A stretch of DNA of 64,000 nt from Maribellus sp. CM-23. Lineage in GTDB: Bacteria > Bacteroidota > Bacteroidia > Bacteroidales > Prolixibacteraceae. The stretch is from the NCBI RefSeq assembly GCF_021354595.1, contig NZ_JADWYJ010000003.1, positions 434,001 through 498,000 on the forward strand. Reading direction: 5' to 3'. A program made the translations under genes and the position numbers. This document shows, piece by piece, positions 62,838-64,000 of the stretch. The notes beneath the pieces were generated by a model. The model saw nothing but the letters and a program-made list of their open reading frames with translations. It made no database searches and was not told where the DNA came from. The stretch's first letter is position 1, and each line of letters opens with the position of its first letter.

Positions 62838-64000
62838 ATGGATATAAAAAAAGCAGGAAGAACAGTTTTGATCTTCTTGCTTTTATCGTTGGTATTGTTT
62901 TTTATCGGAGGCTGGCTGGTGCCACGTCCGCTTTTCGATACATCCTATTCTACTGTTTTGGAAAGCAGTGAAGGCGAGCTGCTGGGTGCCCGTATTTCGG
63001 ACGATGAACAATGGCGCTTTCCTCCGGTGGATTCCGTTCCTGAGAAATATGAAAAATGCGTACTCAGTTTCGAAGACAAGTATTTCTATTATCATCCCGG
63101 AATCAATTTGTTTTCCATGGCCCGCGCTTTGGTCCAAAATATCAGGGCAGGGAGAATTGTGAGCGGAGGCAGTACGATTACCATGCAGGTGTGCCGTTTG
63201 GCTCGCAGCCAGAAAGAACGGTCACTAAAAAATAAGTTGATCGAAATGTTCTGGGCGCTTCATGTAGAACTTCGTTATTCAAAATCGGAAATTTTGGAGC
63301 TGTATGCTTCACATGCACCGTTTGGCGGAAACGTAGTGGGTCTGGATGCTGCTGCATGGCGCTATTTTGGCCGCGATCCCGGTCAGTTGTCTTGGGCCGA
63401 GGCGGCTACTTTGGCCGTTTTGCCCAATGCTCCTTCGCTGATTTATCCCGGAAGGCTTGATTTGCGGCTAAAACAAAAACGCGATTTTTTGCTGAATCAG
63501 TTGCTGCTTACCAACGAAATTGACAGCATCACTTACGAGCTGGCCATTTCAGAACCTTTGCCTGAAAAGGTAAATGCTTTGCCCGATATCGCTTTCCACA
63601 TCACCGAGAAAGCCAATGCCGAAAAACACGGACAGCGTATTAACTCCACCATCCGGTATCAACTTCAGGAGCGGGCGAATGAAATTGTTGTCCGTCATCA
63701 GCAACGGTTGAAATCGAATTTTATCCATAATATGGCGGTGCTGGTCGTGGAAATTCCATCGAAAAAAGTGCTGGCGTATGTGGGAAATACCAATAGTGCA
63801 GACAGTACCGTTCATGGCAATCAGGTGGATATTGTGCAGGCTCCGCGAAGTTCGGGGAGTATATTGAAGCCGTTTCTGTATGGCAAAATGCTCGACGAAG
63901 GTTTGCTTCTTCCATCGATGCTGACACCTGATATTCCGATTCGTTTTGGTGGTTTTACCCCGATGAATTTTGATCGAGAATACAACGGCGCTGTTCCGGC
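62838..64000 (+). CDS. pbpC: penicillin-binding protein 1C (3' end outside window)
   Basis: This bifunctional class A enzyme polymerises and cross-links peptidoglycan. The frame is open from the ATG at 62838 to the window edge, about 387 residues of an expected 750-800. The membrane anchor is at 9-28 (TVLIFLLLSLVLFFIGGWLV). The transglycosylase domain has the catalytic Glu79 in SFEDKYFYYHPG and the motif GGSTITMQ at 110-117. The transpeptidase begins after residue 210, and its active-site SxxK is S341-I-L-K344 in SGSILKPF. The linkage to the alpha-2-macroglobulin gene supports PbpC over PBP1A. Confidence 0.95.
   Translation, partial: MDIKKAGRTVLIFLLLSLVLFFIGGWLVPRPLFDTSYSTVLESSEGELLGARISDDEQWRFPPVDSVPEKYEKCVLSFEDKYFYYHPGINLFSMARALVQNIRAGRIVSGGSTITMQVCRLARSQKERSLKNKLIEMFWALHVELRYSKSEILELYASHAPFGGNVVGLDAAAWRYFGRDPGQLSWAEAATLAVLPNAPSLIYPGRLDLRLKQKRDFLLNQLLLTNEIDSITYELAISEPLPEKVNALPDIAFHITEKANAEKHGQRINSTIRYQLQERANEIVVRHQQRLKSNFIHNMAVLVVEIPSKKVLAYVGNTNSADSTVHGNQVDIVQAPRSSGSILKPFLYGKMLDEGLLLPSMLTPDIPIRFGGFTPMNFDREYNGAVP

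Overview
The window looks like chromosomal DNA of a member of the Bacteroidota, most likely a marine or anaerobic Marinilabiliales/Prolixibacteraceae-type organism. This is inferred from the gene families, from promoter-like TAnnTTTG boxes (for example 22027-22034 and 30765-30772), from leaders that mostly lack a Shine-Dalgarno sequence, and from a six-subunit RNF complex together with a single-chain pyruvate:ferredoxin oxidoreductase. No species can be named from the sequence alone. Two genes are cut by the window edges: a gamma-glutamyltransferase on the left and a penicillin-binding protein 1C on the right.

Positions 1-30,700 are mostly housekeeping: an AddB-like nuclease, trmD, a small heat-shock protein, the L-arabinose genes araD-araB, a GH9 glycoside hydrolase, a GT4 glycosyltransferase, a creatininase-family amidase, rimO, a TetR regulator with an outer-membrane barrel, ribH, recF with a DUF721 partner, ndk, an NrnA-type phosphoesterase, an FKBP lipoprotein, a membrane-Nudix fusion, an RsmI-like methylase, an MBL hydrolase, an MFS transporter, an acyl-CoA dehydrogenase and asnA.

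Positions 30,811-41,010 are a genomic island of about 10.2 kb inserted in a tRNA-Arg(UCU) gene. A 54-bp direct repeat of the tRNA 3' part marks both ends, a tyrosine integrase lies just inside the left end, and paired 9-bp motifs with a 12-bp period lie inside each end. The cargo is visibly more A+T-rich than the flanks. It holds two lipoproteins, one further exported protein, a coiled-coil protein, a helicase-like gene interrupted by one in-frame TGA, a candidate structured RNA and an 860-residue SIR2-TPR protein that looks like a phage-defence NADase. The right-hand tRNA copy is nearly complete but has a 33-nt hairpin inserted in its D loop. The simplest reading is that the element's own attP carries an interrupted tRNA.

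Positions 41,500-52,400 hold energy metabolism, all on the minus strand: nifJ, a four-helix-bundle gene flanked by inverted 7-bp repeat arrays, an AAA ATPase, then rseC-rnfBCDGEA. NifJ would supply reduced ferredoxin and RNF would use it to pump ions while reducing NAD+. Positions 52,400-64,000 hold a 21-bp tandem repeat, a long perfect palindrome, two proteins of unknown function, a KefC/KefF-like potassium efflux pair, and an alpha-2-macroglobulin lipoprotein followed by pbpC, a widespread periplasmic pairing.
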